A stretch of DNA of 64,000 nucleotides from NCBI GenBank assembly GCA_013400155.1, contig VXBM01000867.1, positions 1 through 64,000 on the forward strand, read 5' to 3'. Under the pieces are notes generated by a model. The model saw only the letters and a list, made by a program, of their open reading frames with translations. It was not told where the DNA came from and did not search any database. Of this stretch, positions 12,215 through 24,039 are shown one piece after another; positions within the stretch are counted from its first letter, which is position 1, and each line of letters opens with the position of its first letter. The position numbers were made by a program, and so were the translations under genes. This DNA is from Helopsaltes ochotensis (Eukaryota > Chordata > Aves > Passeriformes > Locustellidae).

Positions 12215-13050
12215 TACACCAGATACACCAGAAGACTGTGCTGCCATTTAGACCTGGAAAGGCTGGGAAATTGGGCAGGGAAGAGCCTAATGAAGTTGAA
12301 CAAAGGCAAGTGCAGGCCCCTATGTCTGAGGAGAAATAACCCCATGGACCATTACAGGCTGGGGGCTGATTTGCTGGGAAACAGCTCTGTGGAGAAGGAC
12401 CATGGGGTCCTGATCCACAAGCTGTCCATGAACCAGCAGTGTATCCTTGTGGCCAAGGAGGTCAAAGGTATCCTGGGGTGCATTGGGAAGAGCTTTGCCA
12501 GCAGGTCCTGTGCAAAGAGGTGATCCTGCCCCTCTACACAACCCTGGTGGGGCACATCTGGATTGCTGTGTCCAATTCTGGACTCCTCAGGACAAGAGAG
12601 ACATGGAGATCCTGCAGAAGAATAAGCAGAAGGCTAGGAAAATTATGAGGGAACTGGAGCTTCTCTCTTACAAGGAAAGGCTGAGGGAGCTGGGCTTGTT
12701 CAGCTTCACCAAGAGATGACTGAAAGGGGTTGCATACGAGTATCTTAAGGGCAGGTATCAAGAGGACAGGCCGGACTTTGTTCAGTGGTGCCCATCGAGA
12801 GGTCAAGGAGCAATGGGCACAAACTGAAACACAGAAGTTCAATAGGAACATGAGGGCAAACTTCTTTATGTTGAGGGTGAGCAAGCACTGGAACAGATTG
12901 ACCAGAGAGGCTGTGGTGTTTCCTTGGCAGCAGATATTGAAAACCTGTTGGACATGAATCCTGTGCAACCTGCTCTAGGTGAACCTGCTTTAGCAGGAGG
13001 GGTGGACTAAGGGATCTCCAGAGACCCAACCGTGCTGTGATTCTGTAAAA
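12215..13050 (+). mobile_element. CR1 retrotransposon, sense, ORF2 C-terminal third plus complete 3' end
   Basis: The longest and best preserved CR1 in the window. From about 12290 it encodes the reverse-transcriptase C-terminal region: NKGKCRPLCL, NNPMDHYRLGADLLG and VEKDHGVLI, then (after a frameshift near 12520) ALGRALPAG and LLSYKERLRELGLFSF. From about 12780 it encodes the terminal 'NRNMRANFFMLRVSKHWNRL' region in another frame. It ends at the authentic CR1 terminus GCTGTGATTCTGTA near 13045. At least two frameshifts and several stops make it inactive. As a 3' anchored, 5'-truncated copy it fits target-primed reverse transcription. Confidence 0.97.
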
Positions 13051-14658
13051 CACTAACGCACTCAGAATGTACCGATGAAAGCTCCTGCTCTCAGTCAAAA
13101 CAGGGAAGTGAAGGAACACGCAGAAAGTGAAAAATAAGAAAAAACTCAGACATCAAAGAATAGTAAAATGTGTTTTTCAAGTTCATCTCAAGTTTAGAAA
13201 TTGGGGAATTTGTTCTTGTTTATCAAAACTCATCTGTCAGTTGTTGCAGAAGAAACGTAACTGAAAGGAAAAAAATCTTTGGTTCACTCACATATGTCAG
13301 CTTAAATTGACCAAAAATGTTCTTAAAGGGACAAGTGAAATTTGTAACATGCTTCAGGAAAGGAGGCTGAAAAAAATTAAGGACTATAGGCATTTAATTT
13401 TAAAACTGTACATAGCAACATTGTTAAAAATGTATTCTAGAAAAAGGAAATTTTGTTTTGAGGTGTATCTACACCACTTTTTAAGCACCTACTAAAAAAA
13501 TTTTGGGTCAAGTAGAAGAAATTCTGTCTAAGATCTGTAAGAATTTTTAAACATTTATTATTGCAAATGCCAGCCTTTTGGTTTGGCTAAAAAATCCCAA
13601 CCACAAATTGTGAGATCTTTTTCCTGTCATTTTTCATTGTGCTAATTCATAATACTTGGTCAAACCAAAAGTTGGAAACACAGAAAGAAAAACACAGTTT
13701 GGCTATGGCAGAGCAGTGCTTGCAGCAATGTTTTGATTTTTGTGCAACAAAAACCAGTTTTGCCATGGGGGAGTAATTCAAGTAAGGAGAGTGGAATCCA
13801 AGTAAGAAATAATGAAAATCATAATCAACTGATTTTTTAATTTTATTTTTAAAAGATTTCTGGCTTAACCCCTGATATTACTGTGCAGGTCTCTGTATAT
13901 TATATAAACTGCAAAATGTTCTCAAGGATACCTGAATAAAACAGTGCAGTTTTTTGAAAATAGTCATGTCCTCATATGTTTCTTTTTCTTTTTTCCAATA
14001 TTTTTTGATTGGGAGAACTTACTACAAGACAAATCACATTGTCTGTTATCTGGTTTCTCTTCTCCTATATGAGTGATTCATTCTGACTGGGGAAGTTTAA
14101 AGCAACAAGTAAAATATGATGAACAATATCTGTCACCACATAGGGAGCTTGGCTAAAAGGTTCCTGTCATTATTAACATCATTTTTTGTTTTTCAGCCTC
14201 CCTGTTTATTGCATTAGTAGCAGGTGTAAAATACAGTTTTGGCTATTTTAATCTGGAACATTAATGCTGGACCACTTTCACACTGTGCTTTCAGCAGTCT
14301 CTTTTCTTCTGTCTCACGTATTCATATGTATAGAAAGCTAAAAAGATGCACCAGAATTAATTCCTTTCTACAGTTTAGCTATATTGAAACCACTGATGTG
14401 TCTTTCGAAAGCACATGTAAGCAGTAACCCAGGAATTGTGGGGATGATGTCGCTGAAGTTTCCCCTAATACGTCTATACCTTTATCTGTGTGTTAGGATT
14501 TGTATGCATATCAATACAGAGAAATAGAATTGACACAAGCATTTTACTTTATACACAACTGCATAAAGCAAACCTAGAGTCACAGGAACTGCACTACTAC
14601 AGAAATCCTCAGTTATTTCAGTATTATAGACATTAATAAAATTTGGCTTGTTAAGTTT
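13051..14658. other. AT-rich non-coding stretch, no gene recognised
   Basis: No gene or repeat family recognised. Eleven-base inverted words (CTTTTGGTTTG near 13576 and CAAACCAAAAG near 13662) lie about 75 bp apart, too short to mean much alone. Confidence 0.55.
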
Positions 14659-14785
14659 CCACAGAACCACAGATTTGGATGAGACCTTAAAGAGCACCTG
14701 ATTCCAACCACCCTGCCATGGTTAGGGACACCTTCCATCAGATCAAGCAGCTCTAAGCCACTTCAAACCTGGCCTCCAGTAACAA
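14659..14785 (-). mobile_element. CR1 3' end, antisense fragment
   Basis: CCACAGAACCACAGATTTGG opens the reversed CR1 terminus. It continues with the bird CR1 3' UTR blocks 'ccttaaagagcacctgattccaacc' and 'ccctgccatggttagggacacc', and fades after 'acctggcctccag'. No coding part remains. Confidence 0.92.
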
Positions 14786-15968
14786 TTTTTTTCACCATAT
14801 TAGCAGAGTTTGTGTTCTAGCTAACAGCCAGACTTCTCTGTTGATGTTAAATTTACACTAAATGACTGAAGTTCACTGGTAAGACTCGTGTCAGGAACCT
14901 AAAGCCTGGATCTGGTAATGCAAAGCTACAATAAAGTATTAGTGACTGTGGAGAAAAAATATATATGTCCTTGCCTTGAAGCCAGGACATCTTCTTATCC
15001 AATGTTGTGTTATCAGTCTCATTTCTGCCATATCCTCTTTGTGATACATAGTTTGTGTATGCATTGAGAAAAAGAGATCATACAGATTCCCCTTACACTT
15101 CTTCATACCCAGTTACACAGAGGGATCTAGAGATCCACATTGCAATTTGAAAAATACAACATTGTGTATTTGATAAGAAATATATATGTCAATCTGATGC
15201 AAAATTTAATTATTCATTGGGGCATGGTTGGCCTTAGAAGATGGAGAGTATATATTTTTAAATAGACGTGTCTTCACACAGTCAACACTTTTACAACAGT
15301 AAAGGAACTCAGACTGAAGATCCCTTCACAAGGTCCAAGAGCACTATTTTCTTCGTGATACCTACAGGACAACGTAGGTCTTAACACCTGTAGTCATGGG
15401 AAAGATTAATATCAATATAAGCAGCTGGATACAGTTGGTAGAAATTTCATGCAGAGTACAATTTAGATGTAGAATCAGGTGCAGTTGGTAAGAGGCTCTT
15501 ACTCTAATGGGGAATCCAGGAGAACAACGCTGAGCAGTGTGTGTTTCTGAAACACTGAATGAAATTTTGGTAGTGGTGATTGTAGTGGTATACATAATAT
15601 GCTGAAAAAAACCCCATCAAAGTAAAAGTGTTTCTACGGAAAGGTATATTCATAAGATGTAAAGAAACAACAGAAAATGAACTGAAGCAATACTTGATTT
15701 TGGATAAAAACACTAGTGATAATAAAATATATTGTGGGAATTCTGTAAAGTTGATAGGAGTCTATTATTGATCCCAGAATCTAATCTGGACATGAGAAAA
15801 GATTATTGCACTTTGGTTGCAAAGATACATTTTACAGATATGCATAACAGAGAATTATCCTGTTGTGAGGAAAAAAGTCCGACTGGCTCAAATAGCATTG
15901 ATGCACCCATCTGAATAAGAATTGTTGTTAACTAGCAAAGCCTTCAGTGTGTAGCATTTAATTTGTTT

Positions 15969-15969
<1 letters not shown>
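14786..15969. other. AT-rich non-coding stretch, no gene recognised
   Basis: No gene, repeat family or RNA is recognised. Confidence 0.55.

Positions 15970-15999
<30 letters not shown>
15970..15999. repeat. Run of 30 A
   Basis: An uninterrupted A30. There is no AATAAA in the 30 bases upstream and no recognisable retrocopy before it, so I call it a homopolymer and not a processed pseudogene tail. Confidence 0.9.
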
Positions 16000-16002
<3 letters not shown>

Positions 16003-16012
16003 GAAGAAAATA

Positions 16013-16030
16013 ATGCAGTTAAAACTGCAT
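16013..16030. repeat. Short perfect inverted repeat (8-bp arms)
   Basis: ATGCAGTT and AACTGCAT are perfect complements separated by AA. It lies just after the A30 run. It is too small to assign a role. Confidence 0.6.
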
Positions 16031-16039
16031 AAAGATCTT

Positions 16040-16470
16040 CATTTTAAAAAGACAGCACTTCATCTAAAGTAGCGACAGCCGGGAGCACTTCTGAGCTCCC
16101 GAATGCGGAAATAGGCCTTGGCCATCTCCCAAGGGAATGAGGGCAAAACCTTGGCACACGCCTGCTCCTTTCCCTTGCTGAAGTTTGATTTTGATGAGAA
16201 GGAAATCTGGGCCCATGAGTCAGGAGGGAGAGGCACCTCGCTCTGACACTGTGCCCTATCTGGGGATGAAGGCACCAGGACTGCAGGCACCGCGCCGGCT
16301 GCGCAAGCTGCTGCGCTTGGATGCGGCCCAAGGTAACTATTTAGGGACACCGACTGAGCGAAGGAACTTGGGGATTAGACTTTGGAGGCAGCCTGGAATG
16401 TCTCCATGTCAAACGTGCTAAAGCTATCTGGAATCTGTATGCCAGGCTGGGAGAAAAAAATGTCGTATGA
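16040..16470. other. GC-richer segment of unknown origin
   Basis: Unlike its neighbours, about 16060-16330 has many CpGs (around 16077, 16101, 16295 and 16320). Overlapping open frames of 78 to 96 codons exist on both strands. No domain is recognised in any of them. It directly precedes a CR1 ORF2 fragment in the + direction, so it may be the more diverged upstream part of the same CR1 copy. It could also be an unrelated island or a conserved element. Confidence 0.3.
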
Positions 16471-16640
16471 GAACTTTCCAGACCTAGCTGGAAGAATAAC
16501 CATCTTGAAAATGACATTAGGCATAAGTAGGGAGTCTACAAGGAATGGAAAAAAGGACTGATCACCAAAGAAAACTATGACTTCGAAGTGAAGAAATGCA
16601 GGTTTAAAGAGAGACTTGGCAAAAGTGGGACTTGGTAGTG
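16471..16640 (+). mobile_element. CR1 ORF2 internal fragment (endonuclease-RT linker), sense
   Basis: Read in one + frame from 16471 the segment gives ELSRPSWKNNHLENDIRHK, a stop (TAG), then GVYKEWKKGLITKENYD and VKKCRFKERLGK. This matches the linker between the endonuclease and reverse-transcriptase domains of CR1 ORF2, with its 'RPAW(L/M)N', '(K)KxVYxxWKKGxxTxExY' and 'CRxxxRxAK' landmarks. A stop and loss of similarity on both sides show an old dead copy. The fragment is internal, so both ends were lost. Confidence 0.7.
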
Positions 16641-17929
16641 GGACTTAAACTGAATATGACCTCATAAAGGAAATGAGGCTAAATAATTAAAGTTTTCTTT
16701 AGGTATGTGCTTAGATGGAGAAAAAGGCAGGAAGTTGAAAGACTGCAGTGAGAATGAGGTACACATGAAAATTCCATATTTGATTTGTCAGTTTATATTT
16801 GGCTAAAAAAATCTAAATATTATTCCAGTTTCCAATAAAATTCGTGGGTTTAAATGTGGGATTACACACTGGGAAGCAAATAGGAAAGCATTCACCTGCA
16901 AGCAAAGTGACTATTACAATATAATAGTTTATTAAACTAAAATTGAGGTTACTCAGATAACCTACAGTCTCACAAATTTGGAAGAATAGATGAAGGAAAC
17001 CCAAGTTCCCACAGCAATTGGCTGGAATAAACCCACCAACCAGGTGGCAGTCCTCATAACCAGAATACACAAATGCAGTGTTTGCATTAAGACTAGTTAT
17101 CCTAGGATCTACAGGATCCTGCATCCTGATCTCAGCAGTGCAAATTTTGGTGAAATTAGCCCTAAGGGTTTCAAAGATCTTGTAATATTGTTTTTTCATG
17201 GCTGAATTATACTTTACTACATACTGATGCCTCCTTTGTATGTTTTGTTTTTTTTTTTTACCAGGTATCATTGAACATTACCACTGGAAAAACAGAATGC
17301 TTAAGAAACTGGGATCAGCAGAAGGGCAGTATGGCACAGAAAGGACTGCCTGTAAAGTTACCTGCACCAAGCTGCAGACAAAGTCTGGGGTAAGAGAAAA
17401 ACTCCTGCACAACCACCTGGAGTGTAAGTTTATATTTATCCTGTTTAATATTTCTCAAACTACTAAGAGACAAAAAATATGAGCATACTGGTGAGGAAAG
17501 AAAATTAAAGAGAAACTTGGGGTATTCACAAAGACTGACTTAACTGCAGTGGAATTAATTTCTCTGGGATATTCCTATTGCAATTGAGATTAACTCCACT
17601 GAGCACAATTCATAGGAGGTGATGAAACTCTTGCTCCAACTTGACTCCTAGATAAGCTCTTCTCCTTCCCTTTGGCTCATAGACAGCATGGAAAGCCCAA
17701 TTTTGCTATACTATAACTAGACTAAAGCTGTTCTCTGCACACATGGACCTCTTCTGTTGTTACACTTTCTTTCTGTGCCCTCCACTTGCATTGTCAATAC
17801 ATTATTAGATTATTATACAGGAAAAGTAAAATCACCTTGAAGACTATACTAATAGAAATAGGACAAAATTCAGTAGCACAAAATTCAATAGCTGCATTGC
17901 TTTTTTTAAAAACTGGGAGACCACTTTCA
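16641..17929. other. AT-rich non-coding stretch, no gene recognised
   Basis: It contains a 152-codon minus-strand open frame (17271 to 16813). That is one of the longest frames in non-repeat sequence here, but its predicted protein starts with a lysine-rich stretch and shows no domain I know. A T-rich tract followed by CAG near 17250-17264 resembles a splice acceptor by chance. Confidence 0.5.
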
Positions 17930-18360
17930 AATAGCCAATGGGAGGAAGATGTGGGAAATCAGCAGGGAGGCACCTTAGCACATGTAATCTTGAGATATAT
18001 AGGTAGAATTATTTACACGGCAGCAGACATTATGAGGTGTTCTCCAAAACACTGCATACAATTCTGGACATTCACATCACCAAAAAAAAAAACCAAATTA
18101 AATAGAAATAGACTAAAACCAGCTTATGGGGAAATCAGGATTACAGAGAAGTAGTATTTTCAAAAGAGGCTAAAATTTTGGTTTATTTGCCCTAGCAAAA
18201 CAAAGTTTGAGGCAAGAAGTGAATGCCATATACAAACATAATAGGGATGTAAACAGCAGGGAAATGACAACACTATTCAAACTAGAAGACATTACTGGCA
18301 AAGGCACTAATGGCTATAGACTAGCTATTAATAGGGTTAATAGCTAGCTTTCACAAAGTG
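17930..18360 (+). mobile_element. Ancient CR1-type 3' region, sense
   Basis: Ordered but diverged CR1 landmarks. 'aaaacactgcatacaattctggacattcacatcacc' (about 18048) corresponds to the 'YCIQFWTFTSPKK' part of the reverse transcriptase, and the translation HCIQFWTF is visible. Next come 'tttatttgccctagcaaaacaaag', 'gccatatacaaacataatagggatgtaaacagcaggga' and 'gacattactggcaaaggcactaatggctatagactagctat'. The order matches the last third of an old CR1 subfamily. It is clearly older than the copies at 9199 and 12215. Confidence 0.72.
18321..18347. repeat. Perfect 11-bp inverted repeat with 5-nt loop
   Basis: CTAGCTATTAA at 18321-18331 pairs perfectly with TTAATAGCTAG at 18337-18347 around the loop TAGGG. 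It lies at the end of the old CR1 fragment and probably arose by mutation within it. Confidence 0.7.
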
Positions 18361-19299
18361 AAAGTTGTGTGTGGCAACTTCCATGATAAAGGTAAGACTC
18401 CAGTGTGCAGGTGTGTTTCACCCAGCCCAAACCTGTTCTCCATTCCTAAACATAATCTCTGTTTTAAAGTGATGAGGGACTTGGTCCTGCTGAGACAGGA
18501 AATTTGGTGTGAATAAAAATGAAACCTGAGCTTGAGATGCTCATTCCCTAATAGAAAAGAGATTTGAGAGAGCTAGCACGAGAAGTCCCAAGTGTTCCTG
18601 AGAAGCTTGCTGGGTCTGCTGTGCACTTCAGCAATGGCAAAAAAAACTAGTGCTTCAAACACCTTTGACAAATCCACCCAAGCTTCCAACCCATGCTATG
18701 GCTTTCAGCATACCTGTACTTCTCACCAAGTGGCACTGCTTACTGTGACTTATTTTATCAATAAGTTCTGTAGTCCATGAAGGGATCACTCTGCATAAAT
18801 TTTACGAATATTGTACCAAGAATCTCCCAGAACTGACTGTTCCCTTAACTGACAGTGCAGAGAACTAAGAAAGCTATGGTACCTGATTAACTTGAACTGG
18901 AGAATTTTTCATACTTCAGCCATGGAAGAAAACAGATAAAGAATCATTCAGAATAATTAAACTTTATAATTTTGCCTTGGTTTTAATTAATTAGAATTAA
19001 GACATAAAATCCCCATGGCTTTTGAATTTTTTAAATAATATGTCAGAAGTTATCTTTGATTGTTTCAGGTGAATAATACTACAATTGTTTCCTTTTCTTA
19101 TGATTGTAGACTGCTAGGCAAGTTGGTTTCTTGCCAATAGTGAGTATTGTTATATTGCTTCAGCGTCAGTGTGGTAGAACAAATAAAGCTTCAAATTTTA
19201 ATGTTATTCAGTTTGTTGTTTCAATTTAAATTTCATGTATTGCATGTTTGGCTCCTTTTTCCTTGGCTACTTTTTGGCAGCTCTCAGAAATAATTTGAG

Positions 19300-19301
<2 letters not shown>

Positions 19302-19334
<33 letters not shown>
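19302..19334. repeat. Run of 33 T next to the gap
   Basis: T33 ends one base before the N run. The true homopolymer or microsatellite may be longer. Confidence 0.9.
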
Positions 19335-19335
<1 letters not shown>

Positions 19336-19426
19336 NNNNNNNNNNNNNNNNNNNNNNNNNNNNNNNNNNNNNNNNNNNNNNNNNNNNNNNNNNNNNNNNN
19401 NNNNNNNNNNNNNNNNNNNNNNNNNN
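19336..19426. other. Assembly gap (91 N)
   Basis: Ninety-one unknown bases between T33 plus A and CCACATGCAACACATGCC. Any open frame reading through it is an artefact. Confidence 0.99.
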
Positions 19427-20654
19427 CCACATGCAACACATGCCTCTGCAATGCATATGAGAGCCATGTAGAACATGATTTGAAAATATGAAATATTTCA
19501 AAGGGAAAAAAACCCTATATAAATATATTAATTATATCTCCACCAAGACTGTTTTCTTATGTAACTATCATCTCATAGCCTAGCTTGATTTCTTATAGTT
19601 CATTGACCCATTTGGTAAATTCACAGACAAACTTTGGCAGAGGTGTAACTTGATAATTAAAAAGTATGTTATCTCTTGCCAGCTTGTTATAGCCAAGTGT
19701 AAGCTGAACGCTAGCTTTCCCTAATCCCATCAACCCAGTCTGTAGGAAGGGTCAGGGGTCAGTAACTGCTTCTAAAAACACTGTTCAATTGAATCCAAAC
19801 AAGCTCTTACCTACTAAGCAGCTGCTCACAAACAATTCGGAATCTGTCCTCATTACCAATTGTTAGGAGCTCCTGTTGCAAGAAAAGCCCTGTTTTGAAT
19901 AGGCCTCTAATGCACCAGCAAGTCTTCATCTGATAGGCTAAGACCTGAAGTCAGCAAATTTTTTTACTTCTTTTTTTTTTTTCCTTCTAACACAACGAAA
20001 AAAATTGGAAACCAGCTATTACCAGCTGGCATATCTACTGTCTCTGGCAGGAAGCAAGATGTTAATTTTCAAAACACAGTTTTGTACGTCAAGGAGGACT
20101 TCAAGGAACTCAGGAGGGAAAAAAAGAGTAAATATAATAATACATGGAACATTGTGAAAAGCATAAACTATTTTTCAATGACTGATAGAACAAAAAAGAT
20201 TGTGCTAGGAAAAAAGAGTTTTAGAATACCTCTTCAGGAAATATTTATTCAAATATTTTAGTCACTACTGTAAATAAGAGCAACATCATTATGATCAGTG
20301 ATCAGACCTAGTTTTCCTGATTATCTAAAAGGTGCTGACCCGGGTGCCAGGATTTGCAGACTTTTTTTTTTTTTTTTGTTCTACTGTGTCACATATCTAG
20401 TAAGCTAGAAATGCTTTTGGAAGGAATAAGCAATGTTCAATATCTGAAAAGTTGTGGAGGGGTAAAACTTCACTTACAGTAGAGCTCATTGCCACCTACA
20501 AAATCAGAGTAGTTTCCTGATTTAAACATCCACAGTTTTATTCCTGTAAGTTTGTTAAACTTTGTACTTTCCTTTATTAAAAATGAAAAAACCTTGCATC
20601 AGTGATCAGCTATTGCAACAGGTGGTCACATCCTGGAACTGTGATATATAGGGT

Positions 20655-20712
20655 ACCTCCACTGGTGTAAACTGGGAGCCTTGAAGTAGTCTCATTGGTT
20701 TCAGGTGGGAAG
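20655..20712. repeat. Remnant of an ancient amniote palindromic repeat
   Basis: ACTGGTGTAAACTGGGAGCC followed by 'ttgaagtagtctcattggtttca' resembles the core of an old dispersed palindromic element of turtles, crocodiles and birds ('caccagtgtaaat..ggagtaactcc..tgaagtcaatgg'). The family name is not known to me. It is recognised by word order only. Confidence 0.5.
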
Positions 20713-22599
20713 AATTAAACCCTCTCTTGACTGCTCTTATTTTTTTATGTTTTTAGCCCAGTTGAAAAAGACCATCATAAGCTGACAAATGAGGGGCTTC
20801 ATAGAGGCATCCAGTCCTGACACCATCTTGGTGAAAACATCTGCATTGTGGTGGCTCAGAGAATGAGGATGTGGTCCCAGACTCCTGAGACTTTCAGTCT
20901 CTTCTTATTCCTGAGGCCAAAAGCTTTTACAAGCCTGATTTGTAGAGCATCTTGTCTCTCTCTCCCTAAGGTGAACTTGCTGTCCTGGTAAGGAAAGTGA
21001 AGTGCACAACAAGACAAAAATTTAGGAAGATTTCCTGACTCAGGTGCAAGGTTTTATTACAGTAACACATGCAAAGAGCTTAGATGCCTTACACCTCTTT
21101 ATGTCCCTGTGAAGTTGCATGATAATTCTCCTAATTTTACATTGCAGTTCTGGAAGCTGAGAAAACATGTTTCTTTTTCTGTGCTTTATTTTTTTTTTTT
21201 CTTTCTGTTGTGAAGATCACAATTTATTGGGGGAGCAATTGATTTTCATTATTCTCATAGTTTCAGATGGAGAAACAAATATTTTAGATAACTTTACCAA
21301 GATAGTGTTAAGAAAAGATAGTTATTCTGTGGAGCAGGAGTACAACTCTTGTGAATATTCTTGCAGCAATTGCTGCACATATTTAAATTGCCCATCAGAC
21401 ACAGTACAAATATTAGGTTTCAAATGCATGCAACTTATTAAACGATAAGTGAAATTGCTGTGGAAATAGTCATTATTAGAAATATGCCACTGAACAATAT
21501 TTTTAATTTTACTTGATGCCTTAAGGATATTCAAATTCCATTTAAGTGATATAAAAGTCTCTGACTTCCAGAGGCAATAGTCATACGCAGCACATAAGCA
21601 GACTTAGTATTTTAGGCAAATATTCCTAATAGTTTAAATAGGAAAGAAAAAAAAAAAAAAGGAAGATGAAGATGAGGCTTACTGGTTTCCAGCAGTTATG
21701 GCATGCATGTATGCACTACTGGGTTGGTTGTCTCTGCTCGTTCAAATTCTTCCACCCTCCACAAAACCTCTTTCTCTGAGTTCATTCTATGGGACTCATT
21801 AATGAATATTTTTCTAAGGGCTTTGGATGTTGTCTTTTCTCTTTTTTATACACCCCCTCAAGAGCAGAGATGAGAGTGATGCCAAGGTCTGAGCTTCCCT
21901 CTTTGCTGTTTCATCACTGTCCGGCCTCCCTCGTTGACTCTTCTCTGACTCACTGGCAATGCACTCGTTATGCCTTTTGGCTGACAGGCAGGCATTCAGC
22001 TATTCCTGCAGAAATTAATTTTCCCAGTGGACTCTGCTTTCAGAATAGCAATACCAGAATACAATCCAAATGATCACACTGCTAACTTTGAGAACATCAG
22101 TGCTAGCAGTCAGTTGTTGAGAGGCAAGTCCATAGTCTCAGCATCTTTCTCGAGGGTGGATATTTATATACCCAAGATGCCATTCAGAATTGGCTGAGGA
22201 TGAAGGGGATGGGACTGTCCTCTCCCTGTATCAGGAAAGACATTGTGGTGCTGCTGTTTGCTTCTGCTCCCCAATTGACTACCTGCTCTTAGGCAGAGGT
22301 ATGGGAAATGGCTCCTGCTTGCATTCTCCTCAAAGACATACATTTTCACTTGATCTTGCTTACTTGAAAAAAATTGCAGGAAATGTAATTTTTGTTGTTG
22401 GACATGAAAGTCATTGAGAGTCAAGAATTTGTGGGAGTTACATTCACGGCATGAATTCAGGAATTCATTTATTTTCTAAAAAGAAATTATTCTGGGGATT
22501 TATTTACTTTTTTTTTTTTCTTTTTTCTTGTATTTTTTTTCCATAGGTTACTGAATGTGACTGCATTTCCTATTCATAATTGTCTCCCTGGAAATACTT
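20713..22599. other. AT-rich non-coding stretch, no gene recognised
   Basis: Several open frames of 70 to 94 codons have no domain. It includes poly-A at about 21646-21660. Confidence 0.55.
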
Positions 22600-22660
22600 A
22601 GCCAAACTATGCTTTCAGTCACCCAGTATAAATCCAGCATAGTTCCAACGAGTTCAGAGG
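22600..22660. repeat. Remnant of the same ancient palindromic repeat, best copy
   Basis: AGCCAAACTATGCTTTCAG, then CACCCAGTATAAATCCAGC and ATAGTTCCAACGAGTTCAG, follow the order of the ancient element ('gccaaattctgctctcagt...caccagtgtaaatccagagtaactccattgaagtcaatgg') along about 60 bp. By eye roughly three quarters of positions agree. It looks like a deactivated short DNA transposon half. Confidence 0.6.
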
Positions 22661-22825
22661 AGGAAGGCCAGATTTTTATTTGTACAGCTATGAAGAAAAT
22701 TTTATTTAGGGCTCTTGTATACTGTTCTACTATTTATAGGAAAGTTCTGATCAAAATACAAGTTGAAGTTTTCAAATAGATTTTTTCATAAATCAATATC
22801 ACAACAAGCCTAGTCAGTTAAAGAA

Positions 22826-22881
22826 AGAAACAAACAAAAAAACCCCAAAACCAACCAACCAAAAAGAAAAAATCAAAAAAA
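22826..22881. repeat. A-rich low-complexity tract
   Basis: Interrupted AAAC / AAAG / CCAAC units. Possible old tail or simple-sequence drift. Confidence 0.8.
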
Positions 22882-23127
22882 ACTGCCTCACTTTATTTTT
22901 CTAACTTTGTTAATCTCTTTTCTCTGAATGTTTCTCTTTGTTTAGTGTTAAGTCCTAAATAACAGCAACTTGCTAACAGCACAGTCTTGATTTAAAACTA
23001 ACAATGACAGTCTAAGTCCCCCTGAAAAAGGGTTAAACATAGACAGCACATTAAAGTGTCTGCTTAAAAAAATAAGTCTTTAAATCATTTTATGTTTAAG
23101 AGAATTTCTTTTCACCCTTCCCCCTTT

Positions 23128-23161
23128 CAAAGAAAAAAAAAAAAGAGAGAGAGAGAAAAAG
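23128..23161. repeat. Poly-A passing into GA microsatellite
   Basis: A run of A followed by five to six GA units and AAAAAG. Confidence 0.85.
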
Positions 23162-24039
23162 TGAGGCCATCTTAACTGTAAGAGCAAGTTTATTCAGGTG
23201 GTATGAATCAGACAGGGCTCACTGATGCAAACTATAGCCTCAGAAAGCACAGCAGGCCCTGAGCCTCACAGGGCTGCCCCACGAAAAGAAGCATAACAAA
23301 AACCAGAGAAGAACAGGCCTGCAGTAATCTCCTTGCCCTGGCTGGAAAACAGGGGTGAAGGAAAGCTGCCCTCTCATTATGGTTTTGGTCTCAAGGTTAG
23401 AATTAGACCCTTAGGGTAAGCAGCTGTCAATTAGAGATAACTCCAACCAATGCTGTCTGAAATCTTGGACTTATCTCCTAGCAACTCCCCTTCTTTCAGG
23501 GCAGCAAGCCTCCACTCTGCCTTCAGCTCAAGAGTCATCTTGAAGACAGCGAAATAACCTTTTCAATTTGGGCAGATGCATAAAAAATCCAGCTTCCAGA
23601 GCCTGCATGAAGCCTGTGTGACATTTGACTGAAGCCGGGTTTTAATCCAGGTTGATTATATATTTGCTTTGTTTTTCAGGCTGCAGATGTTGAGAGGTGA
23701 TTTTGCTAAAAAAGCATTCTCTGTTAATACCTACAAATTCAGTGGGTTTTAGGCACATGGTGGTTTGCTGAGAGAGACACAGGGTTATCATGTTTGTGCA
23801 TCTGCTGGTGCATCTCTCCTTCCCGCTGTCTTTTGCACCAGGAGAAATTTGCCAAGAGTGGTGAATGAGGAGTGGCCATGGTTACGGCCGCAGCTCTGGG
23901 GTCCCCTCTCTGGCGTGGCAGGGTGTGCAGAGTGAAGACAAGCATAAATCCTATTAAGAAAAGCAAGAGGTTATGCACCATTTGTGTAGGGAACATGACT
24001 GAATTTGAGGGGGAAGTTTAAAGCACGCCAAAAGGCACC

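Larger units (their letters stand above)
18361..20654. other. AT-rich non-coding stretch with assembly gap
   Basis: No gene recognised. It contains T33 at 19302-19334, a gap of 91 N, and further poly-T runs near 19970-19981 and 20363-20377. Confidence 0.55.
22661..24039. other. Non-coding stretch, no gene recognised
   Basis: It contains the A-rich tracts listed separately and a moderately GC-rich part (about 23200-23540) without recognisable family similarity. I considered an LTR there and did not find one. Confidence 0.5.

Noticed and set aside
12534..13119. Minus-strand frames of 124 and 144 codons
   Set aside because: They are antisense shadows of the sense CR1 reverse-transcriptase and 3' region.
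15700..15999. Processed pseudogene ending in the A30 run
   Set aside because: There is no polyadenylation signal at the right distance and no recognisable mRNA-like sequence upstream.
19226..19501. Frames reading through the N gap
   Set aside because: They include unknown residues and poly-lysine or poly-phenylalanine from the T33 run.
23160..23560. Possible solitary LTR
   Set aside because: No TG...CA ends, no paired target duplication and no recognisable LTR family. The moderate GC content alone is not enough.
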